Assembly: GCA_037445575.1 (NCBI GenBank)
Contig: JBBIKH010000026.1
Location: forward strand, 1 to 24,729
Source: Oleimicrobium sp037445575
Lineage (GTDB): Bacteria > Zhuqueibacterota > Zhuqueibacteria > JANLFK01 > Oleimicrobiaceae
Length of the DNA stretch: 24,729 nt
Direction: 5' to 3'
This document shows positions 7,753 through 16,101 of the stretch, in pieces (the first letter of the stretch is position 1; the number at the start of each line of letters is the position of its first letter). Position numbers and translations under genes: made by a program. Under the pieces are notes generated by a model. That model saw nothing but the letters and a program-made list of their open reading frames with translations, had not been told where the DNA came from and searched no databases.

Positions 7753-8844
7753 ATGAGGGACGAGTTCGTGAATACCCTGCCTGAAGCGCCGACGGTGGGG
7801 TACGACTTTCCCGAGGTGGCGGAGAAGAGTGGCAGCGGCGCCTTTGGGTTCGACTACTACTACCCCATGGTCAGCCACAACCCGCAGATCCGACAGATGC
7901 TGGCGCTGATCAAGAAGGTGGCACGCAGCAATGCTACCGTGCTTATCCAAGGTGAGACCGGCACTGGCAAGGAGATGATGGCCAGCCTTATTCAGGTGCT
8001 GAGCCTGCGCGCCGACAAGCCGTTTATCCAGGTGAACTGCGCGGCGTTGCCGGACCAGCTCCTGGAAAGTGAACTGTTCGGGCACGAGCGTGGCGCGTAC
8101 ACCGGTGCCTACACGACCCGCATCGGCAAGTTCGAACTGGCGGACAAGGGTACCCTTTTCCTGGACGAGGTCGGGGACATGGCGCTCCCCACGCAGGCCA
8201 AGATCCTGCGCGTCCTGCAGGAGCAACGGTTCAGCCGGCTTGGGGGCAACCGCCTGATCAACGTCGACGTGCGCCTGATCGCTGCCACCAACAAGGATTT
8301 GGAACGGGAGATCGAACTGGGCAACTTTCGCCTGGATCTGTACTACCGCCTGAACGTTGTGCAGATCAATATTCCGCCGCTGCGGGAGCGGCGGGAGGAC
8401 ATCCCCATCCTGGCTGAGTATTTCCGGCGCAAGTTCGCCTCTGAGATGAAAAAGGAGGTAGGCGGCTTCACCCAAGAGACCATGCGCTTGCTCCAGAACC
8501 ACTCCTGGCCGGGCAATATCCGCGAGCTCAAGAACCTGGTGGAGCGAGCGGTGATTGTCGTGGGCGAGGGGCAGCAGATTACCCCCAATGACCTATCCCT
8601 CTCTGGCCGAGACTACTTTGCCGCCGGGGGGCAGAATCGCCGCCGCCAGGAGAATGGCAGCGACAAGGGCTTGGCCACGCTAAATCTTGCGGAGCTGGAG
8701 CGCACTGCCATCATCCAGGCGCTCGAAAGGACCGGTTGGGTGCAGAAGGACGCGGCAAAGCTGCTTGGCATCTCGCCCCGAGCGCTCAACTACAAGATCA
8801 GCCAACACAACATCACGCACCACTCGTGGAAGAAGCATGTGTGA
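7753..8844 (+). CDS. Sigma-54-dependent transcriptional activator, no receiver domain
   Basis: A 363-residue bacterial enhancer-binding protein. After about 40 residues of N-terminal sequence comes the AAA+ domain: Walker A GETGTGKE (67-74), the sigma-54-contacting loop GAYTGA (114-119, a usual variant of GAFTGA), Walker B GTLFLDEVGD (133-142), arginine-finger region RLDLYYRLNV (193-202) and SWPGNIRELKN (251-261). A Fis-type helix-turn-helix covers about 313-352. No phospho-receiver, GAF or PAS domain is present, so activity must be controlled by expression, by a partner or through the short N-terminus. The ATG at 7753 is chosen because GCGAGGTG sits about 10 bases upstream and the sequence before it does not look like protein. 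It overlaps the next gene by 8 bases. The likely promoter is itself of sigma-54 type. Confidence 0.92.
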   Translation: MRDEFVNTLPEAPTVGYDFPEVAEKSGSGAFGFDYYYPMVSHNPQIRQMLALIKKVARSNATVLIQGETGTGKEMMASLIQVLSLRADKPFIQVNCAALPDQLLESELFGHERGAYTGAYTTRIGKFELADKGTLFLDEVGDMALPTQAKILRVLQEQRFSRLGGNRLINVDVRLIAATNKDLEREIELGNFRLDLYYRLNVVQINIPPLRERREDIPILAEYFRRKFASEMKKEVGGFTQETMRLLQNHSWPGNIRELKNLVERAVIVVGEGQQITPNDLSLSGRDYFAAGGQNRRRQENGSDKGLATLNLAELERTAIIQALERTGWVQKDAAKLLGISPRALNYKISQHNITHHSWKKHV

Positions 8845-9454
8845 GGTATTGGAAGGTAAGGCTACGACCTCGTTGCTGGCGCTTGCACTTTGCCTGTTGC
8901 TCACCGCCTCCGCGCAAGGAGGCGATCTTGTGATCATCTGGGAGCCGAATCCCGAAGTAGACGTCGCGGGGTACGTGCTCCACTACGGCACCCGCCCTGG
9001 GTCGTACCAGGTGTCCGTCGATGTGGGCACAAGGACCCGGGTCCGAGTGGGCCCTCTGCAGGACAGCGTCCGCTACTACTTCGCGGTATCGGCTTACGAC
9101 ACCTGGAACAACGAGAGCGCACTTTCCCGGGAGGTGAGCGGCGTGGTGGGTGAGGGAGAGATCCTATCCACGGAGTTCGTCCTCTACCCCAGTTTCCCCA
9201 ACCCGTTCTCGTCGCACACGTGGCTCACCTTTGACCTGCCTGACGGGAACAAGGTGGAACTACAGATCTTCGACACCAACGGGCGGCTGGTGCGAACCTT
9301 GCGCCCGTCCTCTGTCACGCCGGGCGCCAATCCACCCCTGCGGTGGGACGGCACCGACGAGAGCTCCCGCCCCGTGCCGAGCGGCATCTACTACTGCCGA
9401 GGGGTGGGACCGGAGTGGCGCAGCCAGACCATCCGCATGCTTCGCCTGCGTTGA
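8837..9454 (+). CDS. Secreted Fn3 protein with FlgD-like / T9SS sorting domain
   Basis: A 205-residue exported protein. A hydrophobic signal peptide occupies about 10-27 (ending TASAQG). A fibronectin type III-like domain spans about 29-105, with the characteristic DSVRYYFAVSAYD strand. The C-terminal domain (117-205) begins YPSFPNPFSS and continues through LQIFDTNGRLVRTL, RWDGTDE, PVPSGIYYCR and a closing MLRLR; this is the pattern of FlgD-Ig / type A sorting domains used by the type IX secretion system of FCB bacteria. The ATG at 8837 lies inside the end of the activator gene, with GGAAGAAG just upstream, so the two are probably cotranscribed and coupled. Besides Fn3 no functional domain is visible; it may be a surface or appendage component. 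T9SS export is inferred from the domain, since no T9SS gene is in the window. Confidence 0.85.
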   Translation: MCEVLEGKATTSLLALALCLLLTASAQGGDLVIIWEPNPEVDVAGYVLHYGTRPGSYQVSVDVGTRTRVRVGPLQDSVRYYFAVSAYDTWNNESALSREVSGVVGEGEILSTEFVLYPSFPNPFSSHTWLTFDLPDGNKVELQIFDTNGRLVRTLRPSSVTPGANPPLRWDGTDESSRPVPSGIYYCRGVGPEWRSQTIRMLRLR

Positions 9455-9713
9455 GCGCGCTTGCCAAGATTCCCAGCACACGGCCTCCTGGCCATTCCTG
9501 CCTGTCGCGCTCCATGTGACCGGCGCAGCGAGGCACATTGCTCGCACCAGTCTGCCCGCAGACGCGGTGGAAGCATGTCATGTGGCATGTGAGGCGGAAA
9601 ACAACTGAAAGTGCCCCTAGCGGCCCCCTCACCGCCGGTGGCCAACGGTCTCTTGCCGGGCAGTACAGACAAACTCTGTGCCGCTGAGCAGGGTGGGCTC
9701 GTCCCCTGGTTCC
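9455..9713. other. Convergent intergenic region
   Basis: This is 259 bases between the ends of the secreted-protein gene and nadE. A short perfect hairpin (GTCTG, loop CCCG, CAGAC; 9550-9563) is present, but no stem followed by a T-run on either strand, so no intrinsic terminator is called. Nothing else is recognisable. Confidence 0.5.
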
Positions 9714-11459
9714 CTACTCCTCGCGATAGCGGTTGGTGATGGGCATGCGGCGGTCCCTGCCAAAGGCGCGTGGAGTGATCTTGATGCCCGGGGCGGCCTG
9801 CCGCCGCTTGTACTCGTTCATATCCACCATGCGCACCACCTTCCGCACTGTCGATTCCTCATACCCTTGGGCCACAATCTCCGCGATGCTCAGGTCCCGC
9901 TCCACATAGGCCTCCAAAATGGGGTCCAGGATGCGATACGGCGGGAGCGAGTCCTCGTCCCTCTGGTTCGGGCGCAATTCTGCCGTCGGCTCCCTCTTGA
10001 TAATCGAGTAGGGGATGACCTCTCGCCCCTCCCTCCTATTCAGATGCTCCGCCAGTCGATAGACCATCGTCTTCGGCACATCTTTGAGCACCGCAAAGCC
10101 GCCCACCATGTCGCCGTAGATCGTGCAGTAACCCACCGCCAACTCGCTCTTGTTTCCTGTGGCCAGCACAAGCCAATTGAACTTGTTGGCAAGGGCCATC
10201 AAGATATTGCCGCGAATGCGTGCTTGGATGTTTTCCTCAGTGACATCTTCAGGCAGGCCGCGGAATTGGTCGGCGAGCATCTCCCGATAGCAAGCCACCG
10301 CCTGCTGGATGGGGACGGTTGCCAGGTTGATGCCCAGGTTGGTGGCCACTCGCTGTGCGTCCACCATGCTCTGCGTGCTGGTGTAGACGGAAGGCATGCG
10401 CACACCGGTGACGTGTTCAGGCCCCACCGCCTCGGCGGCCACCGCCGCTACCAGAGCGGAATCGATGCCGCCACTCAGCCCGAGCACCACGTGCCGGAAG
10501 CCGTTCTTGCGCACATAGTCGCCAGTGCCAAGTACCAGTGCCCGCCAGATTTCTTCCTCCACCCCCAGCTCCTCTGGGGCGGGTCTATGCACGGGCGGCC
10601 CGCTCTCCGACTCTGGGGACCAGGGGATGCTAAGCGCGCGCCAGGCATACGGGGGACGGAAAGCGCGCTGCCTGGCCGCAAATTCAGGATCTGCGGCCCG
10701 AAGAGCTTCCGCTTCCCGCCAGGGCACATCGACCACGATCATCTCTTCGGCAAAGGCTCGTCCCTGGGCAATCAGCTCGCCGCTTGGGGCAATGACCAGG
10801 CTCTGCCCGTCGAACACCAGTTCGTCCTGCCCACCCACCAGGTTACAATAGGCCAAGAACATACGGCACTGTGTGGCGCGGTCGGTCATCATCGCGGCCC
10901 TCTGCCGCCCTTTCAAGGCGTGGAAAGGCGAACAGGAGATGTTCACCACCACCTGTGCACCGCCGGCATAGGCGAGCGTCTCCACAACGCCCTCAGGTAC
11001 CCAGAGGTCCTCACAGACCGACACTCCCAAGCGCAGACCGTGGATGTCGAGCACAAGCGCCTCCCCACCTGGCAAGAAGTAACGCTTCTCATCAAAGACG
11101 CCATAGTTCGGCAGGCAGATCTTGTGGTAGTTGGCCACCGTCCGCCCGTTTTGGATGACTGCTGCTGCGTTGTGCAGACCCGCCTCATCCTGATGGGCCC
11201 ATCCCACAATCGCCACCAGATGGTCGCACGCTGCGGCAACCTCCTCCAGGGCGCCGCGGGTATCTTCAACAAACCGAGGTCGCAGCAGCAGATCTTCCGG
11301 AGGATAGCCAGTCAACACCAGTTCCGGGAAGATCGCTATCCCGGCCCGTGCTTCCCTTGCTTTCTGCAGCCCCCTGATGACAAGCTGGGCGTTTCCCTTC
11401 AGGTCGCCCACCGTCGGATTCACCTGAAAAAGAGCAAGTCTCAGCACACCTTCCATCAT
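9714..11459 (-). CDS. nadE: Glutamine-dependent NAD+ synthetase
   Basis: A 581-residue two-domain enzyme that makes NAD+ from nicotinate adenine dinucleotide, ATP and glutamine. The N-terminal nitrilase-fold glutaminase has the Glu-Lys-Cys triad at E46 (FPELVLTGYPPEDL), K113 (YHKICLPNYG) and C149 (SVCEDLW). The C-terminal synthetase has the pyrophosphate loop SGGIDSA (329-335) and LATGNKSELAVGY. The length fits the short bacterial form. Two ATGs are adjacent (11459 and 11456); the purine-rich GAGGGAAG before them is better spaced for the second, giving 580 residues. The start overlaps the stop of the rmlD-like gene, so the two are in one operon. Confidence 0.95.
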   Translation of the reverse strand: MMEGVLRLALFQVNPTVGDLKGNAQLVIRGLQKAREARAGIAIFPELVLTGYPPEDLLLRPRFVEDTRGALEEVAAACDHLVAIVGWAHQDEAGLHNAAAVIQNGRTVANYHKICLPNYGVFDEKRYFLPGGEALVLDIHGLRLGVSVCEDLWVPEGVVETLAYAGGAQVVVNISCSPFHALKGRQRAAMMTDRATQCRMFLAYCNLVGGQDELVFDGQSLVIAPSGELIAQGRAFAEEMIVVDVPWREAEALRAADPEFAARQRAFRPPYAWRALSIPWSPESESGPPVHRPAPEELGVEEEIWRALVLGTGDYVRKNGFRHVVLGLSGGIDSALVAAVAAEAVGPEHVTGVRMPSVYTSTQSMVDAQRVATNLGINLATVPIQQAVACYREMLADQFRGLPEDVTEENIQARIRGNILMALANKFNWLVLATGNKSELAVGYCTIYGDMVGGFAVLKDVPKTMVYRLAEHLNRREGREVIPYSIIKREPTAELRPNQRDEDSLPPYRILDPILEAYVERDLSIAEIVAQGYEESTVRKVVRMVDMNEYKRRQAAPGIKITPRAFGRDRRMPITNRYREE

Positions 11460-12397
11460 CTTCCCTCTTGTTGGGAGTCGGGAGTGGCGACCTCCCCTTC
11501 TGCTGCCGCCATGCGGCGAAGGCCTTGCTCCACGCCGTGCAAGCGCGTGCGAAGAAGTGCCTGCGCCAGGGTCGTGTCGAGGCTCACGTCCTGTGGTCTG
11601 GGCGCGACGGTGGGCGCGTCGGTGATCCGCCGTTTCAGCAGCAAGGCGCCATCATACCCCAACGTGCGCGCCAGGCAGGAGCCAAATGTGTGACGGTCAA
11701 CCCGCTCGGGGCCGGCAAGATGGAGAACACCGACATAGTCCACCGTGCACAGCTCCACCAATGCCTCGGCCAAGTCCAATACCAGAATGGGCGTGCGGTA
11801 TTGATCGGCAAACAGTGGGACAGGCTCGCCAGCGAGCAGGCGCTGTTCAATCCAGGTGGAAAACGAACTTCCGCCGCCGCGCGGCCGTCCGTAGATGAGT
11901 GCGGCACGTGCGATGAGATGGTTGGAACAGAGGGTCGATACTATCCGTTCCCCTTCCACCTTCGTCTTGCCATATACGTTGATGGGGTTCGTCTCGTCAG
12001 TCTCGCGGTACAATCCCCGCCTCCCGTCAAAGACCATGTCCGAAGAGACGAACACCAGCCGCGCGCCATTTTCCCCACACCATCGCGCCACTGTTCTGGT
12101 TGCCTCGACGTTGACTAGCTGCGCTTCCGCGGGATGCACTTCGCAATAGTCCAGGTCAGTGAGCGCCGCACAGTGAATCACCGCGTGGGGACACACTGCG
12201 TCCAGCATCCGGCGCGTGGCAGGCCCATCGCTGAGATCCTCCCTGACGGACTTCACCCCTGGCACTGCCAGCGGCTCACGGTGCCAGACCCCATACACCT
12301 TCCAGCCGCTGGTGGCAAGATGGGCAACGTGGCGGCCCAAGAAACCACCGGCCCCAGTGACCAGCAGGCGCTTCGCACTCTCCCTGTCACACGCCAT
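11456..12397 (-). CDS. RmlD-like NAD(P)-dependent sugar nucleotide reductase (extended SDR)
   Basis: A 313-residue extended short-chain dehydrogenase. The dinucleotide-binding turn is GAGGFLG (15-21); VSSDMVFDG (117-125) and YGKTK (Y142, K146) supply the Ser, Tyr and Lys of the active site. VSSDMVFDG and the conserved NVYGKTKVEGE fit the dTDP-4-dehydrorhamnose reductase (RmlD) family, which also includes MAT2B-like proteins, so the exact substrate is not certain. No other dTDP-rhamnose gene (rmlA, rmlB, rmlC) is in the window. It overlaps nadE by 4 bases and starts 6 bases after the stop of a small Cys-rich ORF on the same strand. The Shine-Dalgarno is weak (AAAGGC), which would suit translation coupled to that upstream ORF. 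Confidence 0.85.
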   Translation of the reverse strand: MACDRESAKRLLVTGAGGFLGRHVAHLATSGWKVYGVWHREPLAVPGVKSVREDLSDGPATRRMLDAVCPHAVIHCAALTDLDYCEVHPAEAQLVNVEATRTVARWCGENGARLVFVSSDMVFDGRRGLYRETDETNPINVYGKTKVEGERIVSTLCSNHLIARAALIYGRPRGGGSSFSTWIEQRLLAGEPVPLFADQYRTPILVLDLAEALVELCTVDYVGVLHLAGPERVDRHTFGSCLARTLGYDGALLLKRRITDAPTVAPRPQDVSLDTTLAQALLRTRLHGVEQGLRRMAAAEGEVATPDSQQEGR

Positions 12398-12403
12398 AGG
12401 CGT

Positions 12404-12622
12404 TCAAAGGTTTGCCTTTGGTCGGCGCCTGCCGAACTGGACCGCACAAGGGGCGTTTTTTGGCACCAATGCCTGCAACTGGGCGCACCAGAGCGCCGCG
12501 AAGGTGCGACAGCTACGCGCACCATCCAATGCCTCCTCTTTGGGAAAGGAGGCAAACTCGCAGCGCAAGTCGCAGAATTTTATACCTGAAGTCGTCACTC
12601 CTGCATTGTCGTCTTCCGCCAT
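12404..12622 (-). CDS. Small Cys-rich protein of unknown function, 72 residues
   Basis: I cannot name a family. The predicted protein has five cysteines (17, 21, 38, 46, 59) in short conserved-looking contexts: FCDLRC, DGARSCRTF, LWC and KNAPC, ending in a basic tail (GRRRPKANL). Spaced Cys pairs suggest zinc or Fe-S binding, or disulfides. The ATG at 12622 is preferred because GAGGCGAGGAAG stands directly upstream; the frame is open to an ATG at 12694, but that would run through the rlmH promoter. The stop is 6 bases before the rmlD-like start, typical operon spacing, and the codons look like those of neighbouring genes. An 8-bp hairpin (12530-12554) lies within it but is explained by the Phe-Pro-Lys-Glu-Glu codons. 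Reality of the gene is inferred, not proven. Confidence 0.6.
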   Translation of the reverse strand: MAEDDNAGVTTSGIKFCDLRCEFASFPKEEALDGARSCRTFAALWCAQLQALVPKNAPCAVQFGRRRPKANL

Positions 12623-12645
12623 CTTCCTCGCCTCACAAAAACCTA

Positions 12646-12674
12646 TTGACATTGCCGTCAATCTTTCGTATAGT
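12646..12674 (+). promoter_or_regulatory. Sigma-70 promoter of rlmH
   Basis: TTGACA (12646-12651) and TATAGT (12669-12674) are separated by 17 bases, an almost perfect vegetative promoter; transcription would start near 12681, giving a leader of about 35 bases. The -35 lies in a dyad, TTGACATTGCCGTCAA, so a TTGACG is also present on the minus strand, but no good minus-strand -10 follows it. Confidence 0.85.
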
Positions 12675-12715
12675 GGTGCTGGTGTTGCCTTCACTGATCA
12701 CAAGAGGACTGACGT

Positions 12716-13183
12716 ATGCGGATCAAGCTGCTCGTCGTTGGTGCCCCGAGAAACAAGCACCTCCGCGCCCTTGCTGACGACTATGTGCAGCGCCTTGTTC
12801 ACTACACGAAGATCGAGGTCGTCTACATCAAGGAGGCCAGGCAGCCCAGCCTCCCCAGTGCACGTGCTGCGGCCACTGAGGGGCAACAGCTCATGCGGCG
12901 CCTGGCCGATGAAGACTATGTCGTTGCCCTGGACGCAGGTGGACGGATGCTCTCCTCTCCTGAACTGGCGCAGTTTCTTGCGGCTCGCACCAACGCGGGC
13001 ATCAGAACGGTGGTCTTTATCATTGGCGGACCCACCGGACTCACCCCGGAACTCAAGGGGAGAGCTGACCTGCTCCTTTCTCTGTCGTCTATGACCTTCC
13101 CTCACGAGCTCTGTCTTGTGCTGCTACTGGAGCAGCTCTACCGCGCCTGGACCATTCTCAGAGGGGAACCCTATCACAAATGA
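12716..13183 (+). CDS. rlmH: 23S rRNA pseudouridine-1915 N3-methyltransferase
   Basis: A 155-residue SPOUT-class methyltransferase that modifies pseudouridine 1915 in helix 69 of 23S rRNA on the assembled 70S ribosome, using S-adenosylmethionine. The knot sequence IIGGPTGL (102-109), FPHEL (128-132) and the C-terminal LYRAW...RGEPYHK ending (141-155) are nearly invariant in RlmH, and the length equals that of the E. coli enzyme. AAGAGGA lies 7 bases before the ATG. The gene stands alone with its own promoter, divergent from the minus-strand operon and convergent with khpA. Confidence 0.97.
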   Translation: MRIKLLVVGAPRNKHLRALADDYVQRLVHYTKIEVVYIKEARQPSLPSARAAATEGQQLMRRLADEDYVVALDAGGRMLSSPELAQFLAARTNAGIRTVVFIIGGPTGLTPELKGRADLLLSLSSMTFPHELCLVLLLEQLYRAWTILRGEPYHK

Positions 13184-13202
13184 CCCTCCCTCACTGCCAG
13201 AC

Positions 13203-13228
13203 AAAAAAGCGCCGTCGATGTTCGGCGC
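13203..13228 (-). terminator. Intrinsic terminator of khpA
   Basis: Read on the minus strand: GCGCCG stem (13228-13223), loop AACATCGA, CGGCGC (13214-13209), then six T (13208-13203). It is oriented to end khpA transcription about 105 bases after its stop. On the plus strand the stem is not followed by T, so it would not serve rlmH. Confidence 0.75.
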
Positions 13229-13241
13229 GCTGCATGCGTGC

Positions 13242-13270
13242 TCCAGAGCTGCGGAGAAAACCGCTCTGGA
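13242..13270. other. Stem-loop between rlmH and khpA
   Basis: TCCAGAGC (13242-13249) and GCTCTGGA (13263-13270) are exact reverse complements, giving an 8-bp stem; an alternative fold pairs TCCAGA and GCGG with CCGC and TCTGGA with a 3-base bulge. It would lie in the 3' untranslated part of the khpA transcript, just before its terminator. No T-run follows on either strand; the role is unknown. Confidence 0.4.
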
Positions 13271-13332
13271 CCATGTGACCACGTCGCAAGCTGCGTGCGA
13301 AGAAGCCATGAGCGCTGTGCGCGGAGGCGGGC

Positions 13333-13563
13333 CTACTCAAGGATCTCCAGAGTGGCGTGCTTGCCACTCTTGCGGGCTACCGCGCTCAGCAACACCCGGA
13401 TCGCGTGCGCCGTTCGCCCGTTCTTGCCGATCACCTTCCCCATGTCCTGCCGGGCGACACGTAGCTCGTATACGATGGTCGTCTCCCCGTACACCTCAGA
13501 CACTCTGACCTGATCTGGGTCGTCCACCAGATGCTTGACGATGTACTCCACGAACTCTTTCAT
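13333..13563 (-). CDS. khpA: KH-domain RNA-binding protein KhpA
   Basis: A 76-residue single KH-domain protein. The start MKEFVEYIVKHLVDDPDQV and the nucleic-acid-binding GxxG loop in IGKNGRTAHAIR (GKNG 47-50) are characteristic of KhpA, which binds RNA, often as a heterodimer with KhpB/Jag, and affects cell division and RNA turnover in studied bacteria. Two in-frame ATGs exist (13569 and 13563). The second is chosen because family members begin with MKE-like sequence and because GGAAGG is better spaced for it. In many genomes khpA sits between rpsP and rimM; here it is alone, with its own promoter and terminator. Confidence 0.92.
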   Translation of the reverse strand: MKEFVEYIVKHLVDDPDQVRVSEVYGETTIVYELRVARQDMGKVIGKNGRTAHAIRVLLSAVARKSGKHATLEILE

Positions 13564-13710
13564 GGCCATCCCCTTCCTTTGGTCAGGTCCGTTCCGCGAG
13601 AGCCGGCGAGTCCCAGACCATGGGCGTCAAGAGCGGCGTGGTGCGTGCTGCGTGCCCGCTTGCGCGTTGGTGCGTGCACACCGGCCTTTATCGCTGGCAG
13701 CCCTGGAGAT

Positions 13711-13739
13711 AATATACCTTACTACTTGAACATTGTCAA
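13711..13739 (-). promoter_or_regulatory. Sigma-70 promoter of khpA
   Basis: On the minus strand TTGACA (13739-13734) and TATATT (13716-13711) have a 17-base spacer. Predicted start is near 13704, leaving a leader of about 140 bases before the khpA ATG. Confidence 0.8.
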
Positions 13740-13928
13740 GGAGAAAGTGCACAAAATATCTCACCTCCGTCCACCCTCGGGAACTCCCGTAGGCCACGTC
13801 TGGGATATTGCAGAGCCAAAAGTAAACAAAAATGGCCTTTTTTCGAGCAGATGCGCCGCAACGAGAACCTATGAGCATTGCTGAACCCCGATGTTAGGCC
13901 ATGCGGCCCTATTGCTCCGTTTCGGCTC

Positions 13929-13956
13929 TTGACTTTTGCCTTGCGAACGTTATATT
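13929..13956 (+). promoter_or_regulatory. Promoter of groES-groEL
   Basis: TTGACT (13929-13934) and TATATT (13951-13956) with a 16-base spacer. The predicted start, near 13963, lies just before the CIRCE operator, the usual arrangement for HrcA repression of a vegetative promoter. Confidence 0.8.
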
Positions 13957-13969
13957 TGTAATGCTTTTG

Positions 13970-13996
13970 TTAGCACTCTTTCGTGGTGAGTGCTAA
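13970..13996. promoter_or_regulatory. CIRCE operator (HrcA binding site)
   Basis: TTAGCACTC, nine bases, GAGTGCTAA: both 9-bp arms match the CIRCE consensus exactly and the spacer length is correct. It lies between the groES promoter and the groES Shine-Dalgarno. CIRCE is bound by the heat-inducible repressor HrcA, so groES-groEL here should be induced when HrcA loses activity under heat stress. hrcA is not in the window. Confidence 0.97.
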
Positions 13997-14046
13997 CAGG
14001 CGAAGACGACATCGAGGTACAGAGGACATGCGAAGGAGGAGCAGCT

Positions 14047-14331
14047 ATGAACATCAAACCGTTGGCGGATCGAGTCGTTATCAAGCCCATTGAGCCCGAA
14101 GAGAAGAAACAAGGGGGCATCATTATCCCTGACACGGCCAAGGAGAAGCCGCAGCAGGGAGAGGTTATTGCCGTAGGCCCCGGCAAAGTGAGCGAGTCCG
14201 GACAAAAGATCCCTATGGAGGTGAAGAAGGGGGACCGTGTGCTTTACGGCAAGTACTCGGGCACCGAAGTGACGGTGGACGGGGAGGACTTGCTTATCAT
14301 GCGTGAGAGCGACATCCTTGCGATTATCTAA
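14047..14331 (+). CDS. groES: Co-chaperonin GroES (Hsp10)
   Basis: A 94-residue heptameric lid of the GroEL chamber. It begins MNIKPLADRVVIKPI, carries the mobile loop that contacts GroEL (about 16-33, with QGGIIIPD), then GEVIAVGPGK, VKKGDRVLYGKYSGTEV and ends ILAII. The ATG at 14047 is decided by AAGGAGG 7 to 8 bases upstream and by family length; the open frame before it is not conserved. It is first in the CIRCE-controlled groES-groEL operon. Confidence 0.97.
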   Translation: MNIKPLADRVVIKPIEPEEKKQGGIIIPDTAKEKPQQGEVIAVGPGKVSESGQKIPMEVKKGDRVLYGKYSGTEVTVDGEDLLIMRESDILAII

Positions 14332-14378
14332 ACAGCGCTGCGACGTGGACCGATGGACAATTAATGGGAGGTAAGGCA

Positions 14379-15998
<1,620 letters not shown>

Positions 15999-16018
15999 TG
16001 CCCCGAAAGTGCACGACC

Positions 16019-16051
16019 AAAACCCCCGCGCCACAACCGCGGGGGTTTTTT
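16019..16051 (+). terminator. Intrinsic terminator of groES-groEL
   Basis: AAAACCCCCGCG (16019-16030), loop CCACAAC, CGCGGGGGTTTT (16038-16049) form a perfect 12-bp stem whose end runs into six T (16046-16051). It starts 20 bases after the groEL stop. Confidence 0.95.
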
Positions 16052-16072
16052 CTTTGGCCCGAGGGAATTGCC

Positions 16073-16101
16073 TTGACTTTGTGCAATTATTTTGATAAAT
16101 T
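16073..16101 (+). promoter_or_regulatory. Probable promoter of the folB operon
   Basis: TTGACT (16073-16078) is followed after 17 bases by TAAATT (16096-16101), inside TTTTGATAAATTG; GATAAA two bases earlier is an alternative -10. It sits between the groEL terminator and folB. The leader of roughly 65 bases contains AGCCCC and GGGGCT arms that could form a 6-bp stem. Confidence 0.6.

Larger units (their letters stand above)
13564..14046. other. Divergent control region between khpA and groES
   Basis: This 480-bp region has no gene that I can support. It contains the khpA promoter (minus strand), the groES promoter and the CIRCE operator, listed separately. The khpA leader (about 13704 to 13564) is about 140 bases, GC-rich, and has GGTGCGTGC (plus-strand reading) twice, at 13640-13648 and 13669-13677. 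In 13740-13928 I see only short weak inverted repeats. Confidence 0.6.

Noticed and set aside
7384..8502. 372-codon minus-strand frame across the activator gene
   Set aside because: It overlaps the conserved AAA+ coding region in antisense and crosses the control region; no domain is visible.
9678..11693. 671-codon open frame on the plus strand opposite nadE
   Set aside because: It is antisense to a gene with a clear catalytic triad; long antisense frames are common in GC-rich genes, and the translation (His- and Gln-rich, no domains) does not look like protein.
12530..12554. TGCCTCCT / AGGAGGCA hairpin as a riboswitch or attenuator before rmlD
   Set aside because: It lies inside the likely coding sequence of the Cys-rich ORF, 130 bases from the rmlD start, with no T-run; the codons explain it.
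12577..12590. TATAAA-like -10 on the minus strand upstream of rmlD
   Set aside because: No acceptable -35 at 16 to 18 bases, and it falls within the Cys-rich ORF.
13571..13704. Possible tRNA or small structured RNA in the khpA leader
   Set aside because: No cloverleaf, T-loop or anticodon-stem pattern could be traced; only a repeated 9-mer is seen.
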